Assembly: GCF_030656255.1 (NCBI RefSeq)
Contig: NZ_JAUSOE010000077.1
Span: 1-52,325 of the forward strand
Reading direction: 5' to 3'
From: Brevundimonas sp.
Lineage (GTDB): Bacteria > Pseudomonadota > Alphaproteobacteria > Caulobacterales > Caulobacteraceae
Length of the DNA stretch: 52,325 nucleotides
Each line of letters starts with the position of its first letter. Position 1 is the stretch's first letter. This document shows positions 24,703 through 32,132 of the stretch, piece after piece. The notes beneath the pieces are model-generated. The model worked only from the letters and a program-made list of their open reading frames with translations, did no database searches and had not been told where the DNA came from. The translations under genes were made by a program, and so were the position numbers.

Positions 24703-25217
24703 CAGGCGATCAGTCGTTCAAGCCGTTCGATCCGCGCCAGATCCTTGGGGCGGCCGAACAGGCGGTAAAGGGCGATATGGTCCCGGATGTCGGGCACGAA
24801 CAGCGGCACGTCGTCGATGAAGACCGGACGGCGCGACGTAAAGGCGACCGGCCGCCATTCGGCGCCGTCGCGGGTCTCCAGATCGGCCATGACCTCGACA
24901 AGGATCGGCTGGTCCGGCGCGCGACCGAAGACGGCGGAGCGGAACAGGCCCTCGCCCGGATCGGCCACGACCTGGCCGTCCAGGGCCGCCAGCAGGGCGC
25001 GGGCGTCGCGCGGGGCGCACAGGACGTCGATGTCGGGCACATGCAGGTCGGTCAGACCGTACAGGGCCATGGCCGCCCCGCCGAAGATCCACCAGGGCTG
25101 ATCCAGGTCGCGCGCGGCCTCGCCGACGGCGATCAGGCCGTCCTGGAGATCCTGCGGGAGGTCGAGTTCGAAATCGTCGAAGGACAAAATAGGCTCGTTT
25201 TCGTCAGCAGGCGGCAT
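24702..25217 (-). CDS. Nucleotidyltransferase-fold protein, unknown substrate
   Basis: The 171-residue protein has the pattern [14 protein letters not shown] followed by [18 protein letters not shown], matching the minimal nucleotidyltransferase fold (GG...DxD) seen in DUF6036-like and AbiEii-like proteins. A third acidic residue (LVEVMADLE) could complete the metal site. The C-terminal half contains [20 protein letters not shown], a motif common in tRNA- or toxin-related nucleotidyltransferase domains. It is coupled to tgt by stop-start overlap, which hints at RNA-related work, but no partner toxin or antitoxin is seen. Function is not assigned. Confidence 0.72.
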   Translation of the reverse strand: MPPADENEPILSFDDFELDLPQDLQDGLIAVGEAARDLDQPWWIFGGAAMALYGLTDLHVPDIDVLCAPRDARALLAALDGQVVADPGEGLFRSAVFGRAPDQPILVEVMADLETRDGAEWRPVAFTSRRPVFIDDVPLFVPDIRDHIALYRLFGRPKDLARIERLERLIA

Positions 25218-25327
25218 TTAAGGGGTTGGGCGGCGGAAGGCTACAGACATGCGGCGTCATCCTCGCGCTTTCGCTGCTAAGTTTTGAAGCCCCTTTGGAA
25301 GCGGAGGGCTGGGCGGGGTGACACTTC

Positions 25328-25388
25328 CCTCTCCGAGGCTGGTCCGCTGCGCGGATGCCGGCCCACCTCTGCCGCAAGCGGGAGAGGG
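25328..25388. repeat. GC-rich composite palindromic intergenic repeat, shortened copy 3
   Basis: The copy has outer arms CCCTCTCC and GGAGAGGG, with GGTCCGCTGCGCGGATGCC and GCCCACCTCTGCCGC inside. It keeps the outer hairpin arms and the central GCTGCGCGG and CACCT blocks of copies 1 and 2 but lacks the middle 90 or so bases. It lies just downstream of the queA stop codon and upstream of the nucleotidyltransferase/tgt pair on the minus strand. It may terminate queA transcription and thereby separate the two. Confidence 0.65.
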
Positions 25389-25395
25389 TCTGGGG

Positions 25396-26493
25396 TTAGC
25401 CCCGGAACAGCAACGACCCGTCGCCGTAGGAGTAGAAGCGGTAGCCGTCGGCGATGGCGTGGGCGTAGGCGGTCTTCATCGCATCGCGGCCGGCGAAGGC
25501 GCTGACCAGCATGAAGAGAGTGGATTTGGGCAGGTGGAAATTGGTCATCAGCACGTCGACGGCGCGGAAGCGGTAGCCGGGGGTGATGAAGATGGCGGTG
25601 TCGCCGTGGAAGGGGCGGATCTCGCCGGCCTCGGTCGTGGCGGACTCCAGCAGGCGCAGCGAGGTGGTGCCGACGCAGACGATGCGGCCGCCGGCGGCGT
25701 GGACGGCGTTCAGGGCGGCGGCGGTGTCCGGCGAGACCTCGCCCCATTCGCTGTGCATCTTGTGGTCCGCCAGGTCGTCGGCCTTGATCGGCAGGAAGGT
25801 GCCGGCGCCGACGTGCAGGGTGACGGCGTGGGTCGAGACGCCCCTGGCCCGGATGGCGTCCAGCAGGGCGGGGGTGAAGTGCAGGCCCGCCGTGGGGGCG
25901 GCGACCGAGCCGTCGTGTTCGGCGAAGACGGTCTGATAGTCCGAGCGGTCGCGGTCGTCCTCGGGCCGTTTGGCGGCGATATAGGGGGGCAGGGGCATGA
26001 CCCCGACGGCGCGGATGGCGTCGTCCAGGGCCGGGCCGGACAGGTCGAACTTCAGGGTGATCAGGCCGTCGTCGCCCTTCGCTGTGACGGTGGCGTCGAG
26101 ACGGCCCAGATCGCAGGCGGCGTCGGCTTCCTGTCCGAAGCGGATTCTATCGCCCGGCTTGATGCGTTTGCCGGGCTTCATGAAGGCGGACCAGACGTCG
26201 GGGGCGTCGCGGTGGTGCAGGGTGGCCTCGACCGCGACCGTCAGGGGCTCTCCTTCGAGCCCTGTATCGGGGTTGGGGCGGGTGCGGACGCCCGACAGGC
26301 GGGCGGGGATGACGCGGGTGTCGTTGAAGACCAGGGCGTCGCCGGGGTGCAGGAATTCGGGCAGGTCGCGGATGACGCGGTCGTCCAGCGCGCCGTCCTT
26401 CACCACCAGCAGCCGGGCGGAATCGCGCGGATCGGCGGGACGCAGGGCGATGCGGTCCTCGGGCAGGTCGAAGTCGAAATCGGCGGTCTTCAT
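25396..26493 (-). CDS. queA: tRNA preQ1(34) S-adenosylmethionine ribosyltransferase-isomerase
   Basis: QueA transfers and isomerises the ribosyl part of SAM onto preQ1 in tRNA, giving epoxyqueuosine. The 365-residue protein has the family signatures [78 protein letters not shown] and [17 protein letters not shown]. The ATG at 26493 gives the standard [11 protein letters not shown] start; a TTG four codons upstream is less likely. It lies upstream of tgt on the same strand, separated by the shortened repeat and one gene. Confidence 0.97.
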   Translation of the reverse strand: MKTADFDFDLPEDRIALRPADPRDSARLLVVKDGALDDRVIRDLPEFLHPGDALVFNDTRVIPARLSGVRTRPNPDTGLEGEPLTVAVEATLHHRDAPDVWSAFMKPGKRIKPGDRIRFGQEADAACDLGRLDATVTAKGDDGLITLKFDLSGPALDDAIRAVGVMPLPPYIAAKRPEDDRDRSDYQTVFAEHDGSVAAPTAGLHFTPALLDAIRARGVSTHAVTLHVGAGTFLPIKADDLADHKMHSEWGEVSPDTAAALNAVHAAGGRIVCVGTTSLRLLESATTEAGEIRPFHGDTAIFITPGYRFRAVDVLMTNFHLPKSTLFMLVSAFAGRDAMKTAYAHAIADGYRFYSYGDGSLLFRG

Positions 26494-26527
26494 CAGGCGG
26501 GGCAAAGGCCACGCGCCTGGAAGTCGG

Positions 26528-26908
26528 TCAAGCCCGATTGGTCGGGTTCAGGCGCATGTCCGTTTCGGTTTTGCCCGTCTTGTCGATCTGGAACAGCCTT
26601 CGTCCGGACTCTGTCAGCATCCATCGATAGCTCGTGGGATTAAACACAGGTGCGACCCAGGTTGAACTATGGGGCGCGCGGGCGAAGATGCTCGCCATCG
26701 CCTCGTAGATCGGCGCACGGTGGTCGTGGCGGATCACGCCTGCTTCTCCGCGACCACGCAGCAAATGGTCGACGACGATCTGGCGATGCGCCTCTCCGCC
26801 CAACTCCCAAAGCGCCAGCACGATCTCTATCAACACAGGGTCTGTCGCACGGAGGCGCTTGAGGCCAGCGCTGAAACGTTGTGCCTTGAAATTGACCAAC
26901 TCCGCCAC
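26528..26908 (-). CDS. Hypothetical small protein, winged-helix-like
   Basis: The 126-residue protein is unrecognised. Its helix-rich middle ([28 protein letters not shown] split over two helices) and a following [20 protein letters not shown] segment suggest a winged-helix-type fold. The C-terminal part has [16 protein letters not shown], which resembles the wing region of transcription factors. The start is a GTG with a strong GGAGG five bases before it. It is divergent from a second DNA-binding-type gene at 27003. GC content is lower than in neighbouring queA, consistent with an inserted pair. Confidence 0.62.
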   Translation of the reverse strand: MAELVNFKAQRFSAGLKRLRATDPVLIEIVLALWELGGEAHRQIVVDHLLRGRGEAGVIRHDHRAPIYEAMASIFARAPHSSTWVAPVFNPTSYRWMLTESGRRLFQIDKTGKTETDMRLNPTNRA

Positions 26909-26973
26909 GTTTTCCTCCGAAACAAGCGGATTTGGAATGACGCGGTTTTTTCTTCGAAGGCCAGAAGGCTGTT

Positions 26974-26986
26974 TCTCAAAATGAGA
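26974..26986. promoter_or_regulatory. Short dyad TCTCA-AAA-TGAGA in a divergent promoter region
   Basis: Perfect five-base arms with a three-base spacer lie in the 94-base AT-rich gap between the two divergently transcribed small genes. The site is 17 bases before the GTG of the rightward helix-turn-helix gene. It is a plausible operator for that regulator, but arms this short can occur by chance. Confidence 0.4.
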
Positions 26987-27002
26987 TGACTAAACATCGT
27001 CC

Positions 27003-27476
27003 GTGAAGCACCATGTCCGCATGTTGTCGAAGGGTGCATGGGAAAGGCTGCAACTGGCGGCCGGTGTGGACTATGTCCTCAGATTCATGCGTCTATACGC
27101 GGATGTCGCGGGCGGCGACCCGGTAACGGCTCTGGTCTTTGTTTCGGCGGCCCAGGCTTGCGCCCAGCATGTGCGAAACATGCATCGCCACACGGCTCTG
27201 ATAGGATCAGAGTTTCTGCCCGACGATCTTCGACGTCCCGTAAGCCTCTCGGCGCTGGCGCGGTCATTGAACATGTCGGTCGAGACCACGCGTCGCCATG
27301 TCAGCAAATTATGCGCGCTCGGCTTGGCCAGTCGGACGGAGGACGGCGGCGTCATGGTCGATACGCGCCATCTCAATCGTCCCGAAGTCAGGGATGCGGT
27401 CTCGGCGAACACCCAGAATCTGGAGGTGTTCGTCAACCAATTGGCGCGGCTGCCGGCGTCGCGGATCGTCCGTTAG
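27003..27476 (+). CDS. Helix-turn-helix domain protein, probable transcriptional regulator
   Basis: The 157-residue protein has an alpha-helical N-terminal half (WERLQLAAGVDYVLRFMRLY and VFVSAAQACAQHVRNMHRH). A Crp/MarR-like helix-turn-helix follows: RRPVSLSALARSLNMSVETT with the recognition helix continuing to RRHVSKLCALGLASR and a wing GGVMVD. The C-terminal helix contains NTQNLEVFVNQLARL. No ligand-binding cNMP domain is seen. The start could be GTG 27003 or ATG 27021. The gene is divergent from the winged-helix-like gene with a small dyad between. Lower GC supports acquisition as a unit. Confidence 0.7.
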   Translation: MKHHVRMLSKGAWERLQLAAGVDYVLRFMRLYADVAGGDPVTALVFVSAAQACAQHVRNMHRHTALIGSEFLPDDLRRPVSLSALARSLNMSVETTRRHVSKLCALGLASRTEDGGVMVDTRHLNRPEVRDAVSANTQNLEVFVNQLARLPASRIVR

Positions 27477-27518
27477 CCGTTTTGCTGAACTTCGGCGGAG
27501 GCTGGGTGTTGAAGGCGG

Positions 27519-27998
27519 ATGAAAACCCTCGCACTCCTCCCGTCCGTCCTCATCGGCGCCGTCGCCAGCGCCCGCTCCATGACGCCCATGGCCGCCATAG
27601 CCGGGGCCCGGCTGGCGCACCGGGACACGCCGGGGCGGCTGGTGCTGCTGGATCATCCGCTGTTCAAGTTCGGCGGCCTGGCCATGGGGGTCGGCGAACT
27701 GTTCGGCGACAAGATGAAGTCGGCGCCGGACAGGACGGTCTTCCTGGGCCTGCTGGCGCGGGTGATGAGCGCGGGGATCGCGGGCTCGGCCCTGGCGCCG
27801 CGCGGGCGTGAGAATCTGGGCGCGGCCCTGGCGATCGGGACGGCCGTGCCCCTGGCCTATCTGGGGCTGGCGGGACGCAAGACCGCGATGAAGCGGATCG
27901 GGCAGACGAAGAGCGGCCTGATCGAGGATGCGATCATCGTGGCGGCCGGGGCGGCGGTGGTGAGTTGGGCGGTCGGAGCGTTCGACCGACCGCGCTAA
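27519..27998 (+). CDS. DUF4126-type membrane protein
   Basis: The 159-residue protein fits the DUF4126 family of small membrane proteins. The features are SARSMTPMAAIAGA near the N terminus, a charged-polar loop GELFGDKMKSAPDRT, and Gly/Ala-rich hydrophobic helices (GLLARVMSAGIAGSALA, LGAALAIGTAVPLAYLGLAG, IEDAIIVAAGAAVVSWAV). The function of the family is unknown. It follows the helix-turn-helix gene by 42 bases in the same direction, but GC returns to the chromosomal norm here, so the two probably have different histories. Confidence 0.75.
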   Translation: MKTLALLPSVLIGAVASARSMTPMAAIAGARLAHRDTPGRLVLLDHPLFKFGGLAMGVGELFGDKMKSAPDRTVFLGLLARVMSAGIAGSALAPRGRENLGAALAIGTAVPLAYLGLAGRKTAMKRIGQTKSGLIEDAIIVAAGAAVVSWAVGAFDRPR

Positions 27999-28039
27999 CG
28001 GGGTATGATAGGGGGACGAAATAATCAGGAGCCCTCCCC

Positions 28040-28384
28040 ATGATCACCCGCATCCAGCCCGGCGCCCGTATGAGCGAAGCCGTGGTTCACGGCGACACCG
28101 TCTATCTGGCCGGTCAGGTCGGAGAGCCCGGCGACGATGTGATCGCCCAGACGAAGACGGCGCTGGCCGAGGTCGACGCCCTGCTGGCCCAGGCGGGCAG
28201 CGACAAGTCGAAGATTCTGATGGCCCAGATCTGGCTGGCCGACATCGCCGATTTCGACGCGATGAACAGCGTCTGGGACGCCTGGGTCGATACGGCCAAT
28301 CCGCCGGCCCGCGCCACGGGGGAGAGCCGGCTGGCCTCGCCGGACTATAAGGTCGAGGTGATCGTCATCGCCGCCAGGGGCTGA
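28040..28384 (+). CDS. RidA family protein (enamine/imine deaminase)
   Basis: RidA-family enzymes hydrolyse reactive 2-aminoacrylate and similar imines. The 114-residue length and fold signals match: SEAVVHGDTVYLAGQVGEPG, DVIAQTKTALAEVDALLAQAG, and PPARATGESRLASPDYKVEV. The conserved Arg in PARATGE corresponds to the carboxylate-binding arginine of RidA. The ATG at 28040 has AGGAG nine bases upstream. It sits 50 bases upstream of lysS in the same direction; the gap is occupied by a 25-bp palindrome. Confidence 0.9.
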   Translation: MITRIQPGARMSEAVVHGDTVYLAGQVGEPGDDVIAQTKTALAEVDALLAQAGSDKSKILMAQIWLADIADFDAMNSVWDAWVDTANPPARATGESRLASPDYKVEVIVIAARG

Positions 28385-28406
28385 CGGGGGATAAGGCGGT
28401 TGACCG

Positions 28407-28431
28407 GGCGGTTTGCAGACTGCAAACCGCC
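28407..28431. promoter_or_regulatory. 25-bp perfect palindrome directly before lysS
   Basis: Twelve-base arms GGCGGTTTGCAG and CTGCAAACCGCC surround a single A, three bases before the lysS ATG. A TTGACC hexamer at 28400-28405 precedes it and could be a -35 element. No purine-rich ribosome site lies between palindrome and start codon. The site could be a repressor operator overlapping the promoter or an RNA hairpin hiding the start. Confidence 0.85.
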
Positions 28432-28434
28432 GCC

Positions 28435-30105
28435 ATGCTTCAGAACCTCGAAATCCTCGCCCGTGAGGCCAAGTCCTGGCCGTTCGAACAAGCCCGCAAT
28501 CTGCTGGCCCATGTTCTGAAAAAGCGGCTGGGCGAGAGCGAGCGGGCCGAGGCGCGGGCGCTGATCGATGCGGGCAAGACCGACGAGGCCCTGGCCAAGT
28601 TCGAGGCTCTGCGCCGACCGGTGGTGCTGGAGACCGGATACGGGCCGTCGGGCCTGCCGCACATGGGCACCTTCGGCGAGGTGGCGCGGACCACCATGGT
28701 GAGGAACGCCTTCCGGGCGCTGACGGGCGACCACTGGCGCACGCGACTGATCGCCTTCAGCGACGACATGGACGGGCTGAGGAAGGTGCCGGAAGGCGTG
28801 CCGAACCCGGAGATGCTGCGCGAGGATCTGCACCTGTCGCTGACCCGGGTGCGGGATCCGTTCGGGACGCACGACAGTTTCGGGGCGCACAATAATGCGC
28901 GGTTGCGGGCGTTTCTGGACGGGTTCGGCTTTGACTATGAGTTCATGAGCTCGACCCAGACCTACAAGTCCGGCGCATTCGACGCGACGCTTCTGACGCT
29001 GCTTGAGCGGTTCGACGCGGTCATGGCCATCATGCTGCCGACCCTGGGCGAAGAGCGGCGGGCGACCTATTCGCCCTTCCTGCCGGTCAGCCCGATCACG
29101 GGCCATGTGCTGCAGGTGCCGACTCTGGAGCGGAACGTCGAGAAGGGGACGATTACCTTCGACGACCCGGCCGGCGGACGCACCGAGCTGCCGGTCACGG
29201 GCGGTCATGTGAAGCTGCAATGGAAGCCGGACTGGGCCATGCGCTGGGTCGCGCTGGACGTCGATTACGAGATGTCGGGCAAGGACCTGATCGAGAGCGT
29301 GCGCGAGAGCGGCAAGATCTGTCGCGCCCTGGGCGGCACGCCGCCGGAAGGGTTCAACTATGAACTGTTCCTGGATATCGAAGGCAAGAAGATCTCCAAG
29401 TCCAAGGGCAACGGCCTGACGATGGACGAATGGCTGCGCTACGGCACGCCGGAGAGCCTGAGCTGGTACATGTTCCAGTCGCCGAAGTCGGCCAAGAGCC
29501 TGCACTTCAACGTCATTCCGCGCGCCATCGACGACTATCTGGCCTTCATCGAAAGCTACAAGACCCAGGAGCCGGCCAAGCGGATCGATAATGCGGTCTG
29601 GTCGATCCATGCGGGGAACCCGCCGACCCATACCTCGCCGGTGTCGTTCGCCCTGCTGCTGAACCTGGTGGGGGTGGCCAACGCCTCGACCAAGGACCAG
29701 CTGTGGGCCTATTTCGCCAAATATCTGCCCGAGGCGACGCCGCAGAACGAGCCGCTGCTGGACCAGCTGATGGACCGGGCGCTGAACTATTACGAGGACT
29801 TCGTGAAGCCCTCGAAGGCGTATCGCCTGCCGGACGATAAGGAGAAGGCGGCGCTGCTGGATTTGGCGGAACGGCTGAAGGCCTTGCCGGCGGACACCAC
29901 GGACGGCGAACTGATTCAGAACGAGGTCTATGCGGTGGGCAAGGCGCACGAGTTCGAGCCGCTGCGGGCCTGGTTCGGGGCGCTGTATGAGGTGCTGCTG
30001 GGCGCGTCTCAGGGGCCGCGCTTCGGCTCGTTCGCGGCCATCTATGGCCTGCCGCAGACGATCAAACTGATCGAGGCTGGCGCGAACGGGGACCTGGTCC
30101 GCTAA
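28435..30105 (+). CDS. lysS: Lysyl-tRNA synthetase, class I
   Basis: This class I LysRS (Rossmann fold, archaeal type, also fixed in many alphaproteobacteria) charges tRNA-Lys. The 556-residue protein has the HIGH-like motif GPSGLPHMGT near residues 70-78 and the KMSKS-like motif KKISKSKGNGL near residue 320. The N-terminal PFEQARNLLAHVLKKR and the C-terminal helical anticodon-binding region match the family. No Shine-Dalgarno sequence precedes the ATG, because a 25-bp palindrome ends three bases upstream; translation may be leaderless. The cognate tRNA-Lys(UUU) is in the same window at 21599. Confidence 0.96.
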   Translation: MLQNLEILAREAKSWPFEQARNLLAHVLKKRLGESERAEARALIDAGKTDEALAKFEALRRPVVLETGYGPSGLPHMGTFGEVARTTMVRNAFRALTGDHWRTRLIAFSDDMDGLRKVPEGVPNPEMLREDLHLSLTRVRDPFGTHDSFGAHNNARLRAFLDGFGFDYEFMSSTQTYKSGAFDATLLTLLERFDAVMAIMLPTLGEERRATYSPFLPVSPITGHVLQVPTLERNVEKGTITFDDPAGGRTELPVTGGHVKLQWKPDWAMRWVALDVDYEMSGKDLIESVRESGKICRALGGTPPEGFNYELFLDIEGKKISKSKGNGLTMDEWLRYGTPESLSWYMFQSPKSAKSLHFNVIPRAIDDYLAFIESYKTQEPAKRIDNAVWSIHAGNPPTHTSPVSFALLLNLVGVANASTKDQLWAYFAKYLPEATPQNEPLLDQLMDRALNYYEDFVKPSKAYRLPDDKEKAALLDLAERLKALPADTTDGELIQNEVYAVGKAHEFEPLRAWFGALYEVLLGASQGPRFGSFAAIYGLPQTIKLIEAGANGDLVR

Positions 30106-30195
30106 GCTTGACCATTGATGTATCTATCAAAACTGAAAGATTAGCGTTGTTTGTGGCCATGCTGACGCCTTGTCGGCGGGCGACCAGAGGTTATT

Positions 30196-30232
30196 CCAGT
30201 CCGGCGCCCCTATCGACGGGGCGACGGACTGG
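30196..30232 (+). terminator. Hairpin after lysS / before SH3 gene
   Basis: The arms CCAGTCCG and CGGACTGG (eight pairs) enclose a two-by-two internal loop, a second stem GCCCC/GGGGC and a seven-base loop. The sequence CCTTTGACTTT follows. It is 90 bases after the lysS stop and 40 bases before the next start codon. It could be the lysS terminator or a structured leader for the SH3 gene; the weak T-run leaves both open. Confidence 0.55.
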
Positions 30233-30271
30233 CCTTTGACTTTATGCCGATCGGCAAGAAGGAACGACACC

Positions 30272-30670
30272 ATGTCCAACAAGATTTTTCGTAACGGGCT
30301 GACCGCAGCCGCCGCGTTCACCCTGGTTCTGGCCGCCCCGCTCGCGGCGGCCGCCCAGCAGCAGAACAACCAGCCGCAGCGCGGCCAGTCGGAGTCGCAG
30401 CAACAATCGCGCGGCCAGTCTCAGTCGCAGAGTCACAACGGCGGCCAATCCCAGTCGCAACGCAGCCAAAATCAGAACAGCGGTCAATCGCAGTCCGGCC
30501 GCTATCGGATCACCTCGACCGTGAACGTCCGCAGCGGCGCCGGAACCAATACCCGTCGTGTCGGTCAACTGCGGGCCGGCCAGGTCGTCAGCGTCGATCA
30601 GGTTCGCAACGGTTGGCTGCACGTGCAGGGCCAGGGCTGGATCAGCGCCTCGTTCGCTCGCCGCGCCTGA
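30272..30670 (+). CDS. Secreted SH3b-domain protein with Gln/Ser-rich linker
   Basis: The 132-residue protein has a signal peptide (to about AAAAQ at residue 29) and then about 45 residues almost wholly made of Gln, Ser, Gly and Asn. A bacterial SH3 domain follows: RYRITSTVNVRSGAGTNTRR, GQLRAGQVVSVDQVRNGWL and GQGWISASFA. SH3b domains often bind peptidoglycan peptides. The ATG at 30272 follows AAGGAAC; longer in-frame starts lie in the hairpin region and are rejected. A strong terminator follows 24 bases after the stop. The next gene has the same signal-SH3b design. Confidence 0.82.
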   Translation: MSNKIFRNGLTAAAAFTLVLAAPLAAAAQQQNNQPQRGQSESQQQSRGQSQSQSHNGGQSQSQRSQNQNSGQSQSGRYRITSTVNVRSGAGTNTRRVGQLRAGQVVSVDQVRNGWLHVQGQGWISASFARRA

Positions 30671-30694
30671 TCGCTGGATAAAGCCTAGCTGAAG

Positions 30695-30729
30695 AGAGGC
30701 CGCGACCGACACCGGACGCGGCCTCTTTT
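30695..30729 (+). terminator. Rho-independent terminator
   Basis: The ten-pair stem AGAGGCCGCG / CGCGGCCTCT is followed by TTTTA, 24 bases after the stop of the first SH3b gene. This is the clearest intrinsic terminator in the window and separates the two SH3b genes into different transcripts. Confidence 0.9.
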
Positions 30730-30808
30730 ACGTCTGAAGGGCGGGCGTGAAGATGAACCGAAAATAACGGTGAAGCTCTGGGAGCCTTCAGGTTGGCTCA
30801 GGCATTCT

Positions 30809-30837
30809 TCCTGTCATCGGCGAGCCCGATGACAGGA
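30809..30837 (+). promoter_or_regulatory. Perfect 12-bp inverted repeat overlapping the ribosome binding site
   Basis: The arms TCCTGTCATCGG and CCGATGACAGGA flank the loop CGAGC. The 3' arm includes most of the AGGAGA Shine-Dalgarno sequence (30834-30839) of the gene starting at 30847. In mRNA the hairpin would mask the ribosome site; as DNA it would be a good dyad operator. Confidence 0.8.
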
Positions 30838-30846
30838 GATAGAGTT

Positions 30847-31314
30847 ATGAGCAAGTTTCTGAAGACCGGTCTGGCCACGGCTGCGGCGCTGGCCGCCCTG
30901 GTGACCGCCGCCCCGATGGCCGCCCAGGCCCAGGCCAATGGCGTGACCAACTGCGACGCCCCCGGCGGTCGCCAGACCGCAGGCGCCCTGATCGGCGCGG
31001 TGGTCGGCGGCGTGGTCGGGTCCAACCTGGCGCGCAACGAGCGCACGGCCGGGACCGTTGTCGGCGCCGGCGCCGGCGCGGCGGCCGGTTCCTATATCGG
31101 CTGCAACCAGCAACGCACCCGCGCGGCGGCCCAGGCCAACGCCAACACCTATCGCGCCGGTTCGAACCTGCGCATCCGCAGCGGCCCCGGCACCGGCTAT
31201 CGCCAGGCGGGCAGTCTGTCGGCCGGCCAACAGTTCACAGCCGTCGCCTCGCAAGGCGACTGGATCCAGATCGCCGGCGGCGGTTGGGTCAACGCCAACT
31301 ATGTGACCCGCTAA
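30847..31314 (+). CDS. Secreted glycine-zipper and SH3b-domain protein
   Basis: The 155-residue protein has a signal peptide ending near AAQAQA, then a glycine-zipper segment (ALIGAVVGGVVGSNLA and TVVGAGAGAAAGSYIG) able to insert in or span a membrane. A C-terminal SH3b domain follows (GSNLRIRSGPGTGYRQAG, GQQFTAVASQGDWIQIAGG, WVNANYV). Two cysteines flank the zipper (TNCDAPGG and IGCNQQ). This outer-membrane plus cell-wall design suggests an envelope-stabilising role. The start ATG at 30847 is chosen by AGGAGA upstream; that site is inside a perfect hairpin, pointing to translational control. Confidence 0.85.
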   Translation: MSKFLKTGLATAAALAALVTAAPMAAQAQANGVTNCDAPGGRQTAGALIGAVVGGVVGSNLARNERTAGTVVGAGAGAAAGSYIGCNQQRTRAAAQANANTYRAGSNLRIRSGPGTGYRQAGSLSAGQQFTAVASQGDWIQIAGGGWVNANYVTR

Positions 31315-31415
31315 GGGTCGCTTTCGGAAAGACTGTCTTGGGCGGCGGGCTGTTCACGCCCCGTCCGGTTCCGCCGCCGGGACAGTCGAAGGCTCACGGT
31401 TCGCCGTTTGAGCCG

Positions 31416-31445
31416 AGCCCCGTCCGGTTCGCCGGGCGGGGCTTT
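31416..31445. terminator. Terminator hairpin with UUCG loop
   Basis: A twelve-pair stem (AGCCCCGTCCGG with CCGGGCGGGGCT, one G-U) is closed by TTCG and followed by TTTC. It lies between the convergent glycine-zipper gene and the S24 regulator gene and ends one base before the regulator's stop codon. It may act in both directions. Confidence 0.85.
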
Positions 31446-32081
31446 CTATTGGCTGACCCACAGGATGCGAGCCATCCATTCGATATCGCGCCGCGCCACC
31501 ACGCGGGGCGGATAGTCCGGATTGATCGAGGACAGGGTGGCCGTGCGGGCGTTCAGCCCGGTCAACTCCTTGGCCACCACCTCGCCCGAGGTCAGGCGGG
31601 CCACGATCCGGTCGCCGCGCCGCACGGCGGGGTCGCCGCGATCCACGATCACCCGGTCGCCCTCGCGGTACAGGGGCGACATGGAATCACCGCTGATCCG
31701 CAGGCTGAAGGTGGTGGCGTTGACCTGGGGCAGTTCAGTCTGGTCCCAGCCGTCGCCGACCGGCAGGCCTGCATCGTCGAAGAAACCGTCCAGGCCGGCG
31801 CGGGCCAGGCCCAGAATCGGCACCGTCGTGGGCGTTGACGGCGCGTCCTCGGCCAGGGCGGCGAACTCGGCCAGGGAGACCCCGGTCGCCTGAAGGATCA
31901 GGGTCATGCTCTCGGTCGAGGGCCAACGCGGACGCGGCGGATCGCCGGCGCCGAACCGTTTGGACGGATTGAAGCTGGTCGCATCCAGCCCGGCCCGCCG
32001 CGCCAGTCCCGACGGCGACAACCCCTCGCGCCGCGCCAGGGCGTCCACGGCCTTCCAAAGCTTTGCGTGTGACAGGGGCAT
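31446..32081 (-). CDS. XRE-type HTH regulator with S24 peptidase (LexA/CI-like) domain
   Basis: The 211-residue protein has an N-terminal helix-turn-helix (LSPSGLARRAGLDATSFNPS). A linker with Ala-Gly dipeptides follows (LGLARAGLDGFF), the usual self-cleavage position. The S24 domain carries nucleophile Ser in SGDSMSPLYREGDRVIVD and Lys in GEVVAKELTG. The architecture implies a repressor inactivated by RecA-stimulated self-cleavage. No phage genes flank it, and the ending DIEWMARILWVSQ belongs to a conserved chromosomal alphaproteobacterial family as far as I recall. Its target genes are not evident here. Confidence 0.88.
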   Translation of the reverse strand: MPLSHAKLWKAVDALARREGLSPSGLARRAGLDATSFNPSKRFGAGDPPRPRWPSTESMTLILQATGVSLAEFAALAEDAPSTPTTVPILGLARAGLDGFFDDAGLPVGDGWDQTELPQVNATTFSLRISGDSMSPLYREGDRVIVDRGDPAVRRGDRIVARLTSGEVVAKELTGLNARTATLSSINPDYPPRVVARRDIEWMARILWVSQ

Positions 32082-32132
32082 GGGCTTCCCGCGACTGAGT
32101 CGGGGAAGTTTAGGGGATGAGGTTAGGAATTT

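Noticed and set aside
24702-25217. Toxin-antitoxin pair (AbiEii-like)
   Set aside because: The nucleotidyltransferase-like gene has no adjacent antitoxin-type gene; its neighbour is tgt.
31446-32081. Phage repressor marking a prophage
   Set aside because: No integrase, structural or other phage genes are nearby, and the neighbours are normal chromosomal genes.
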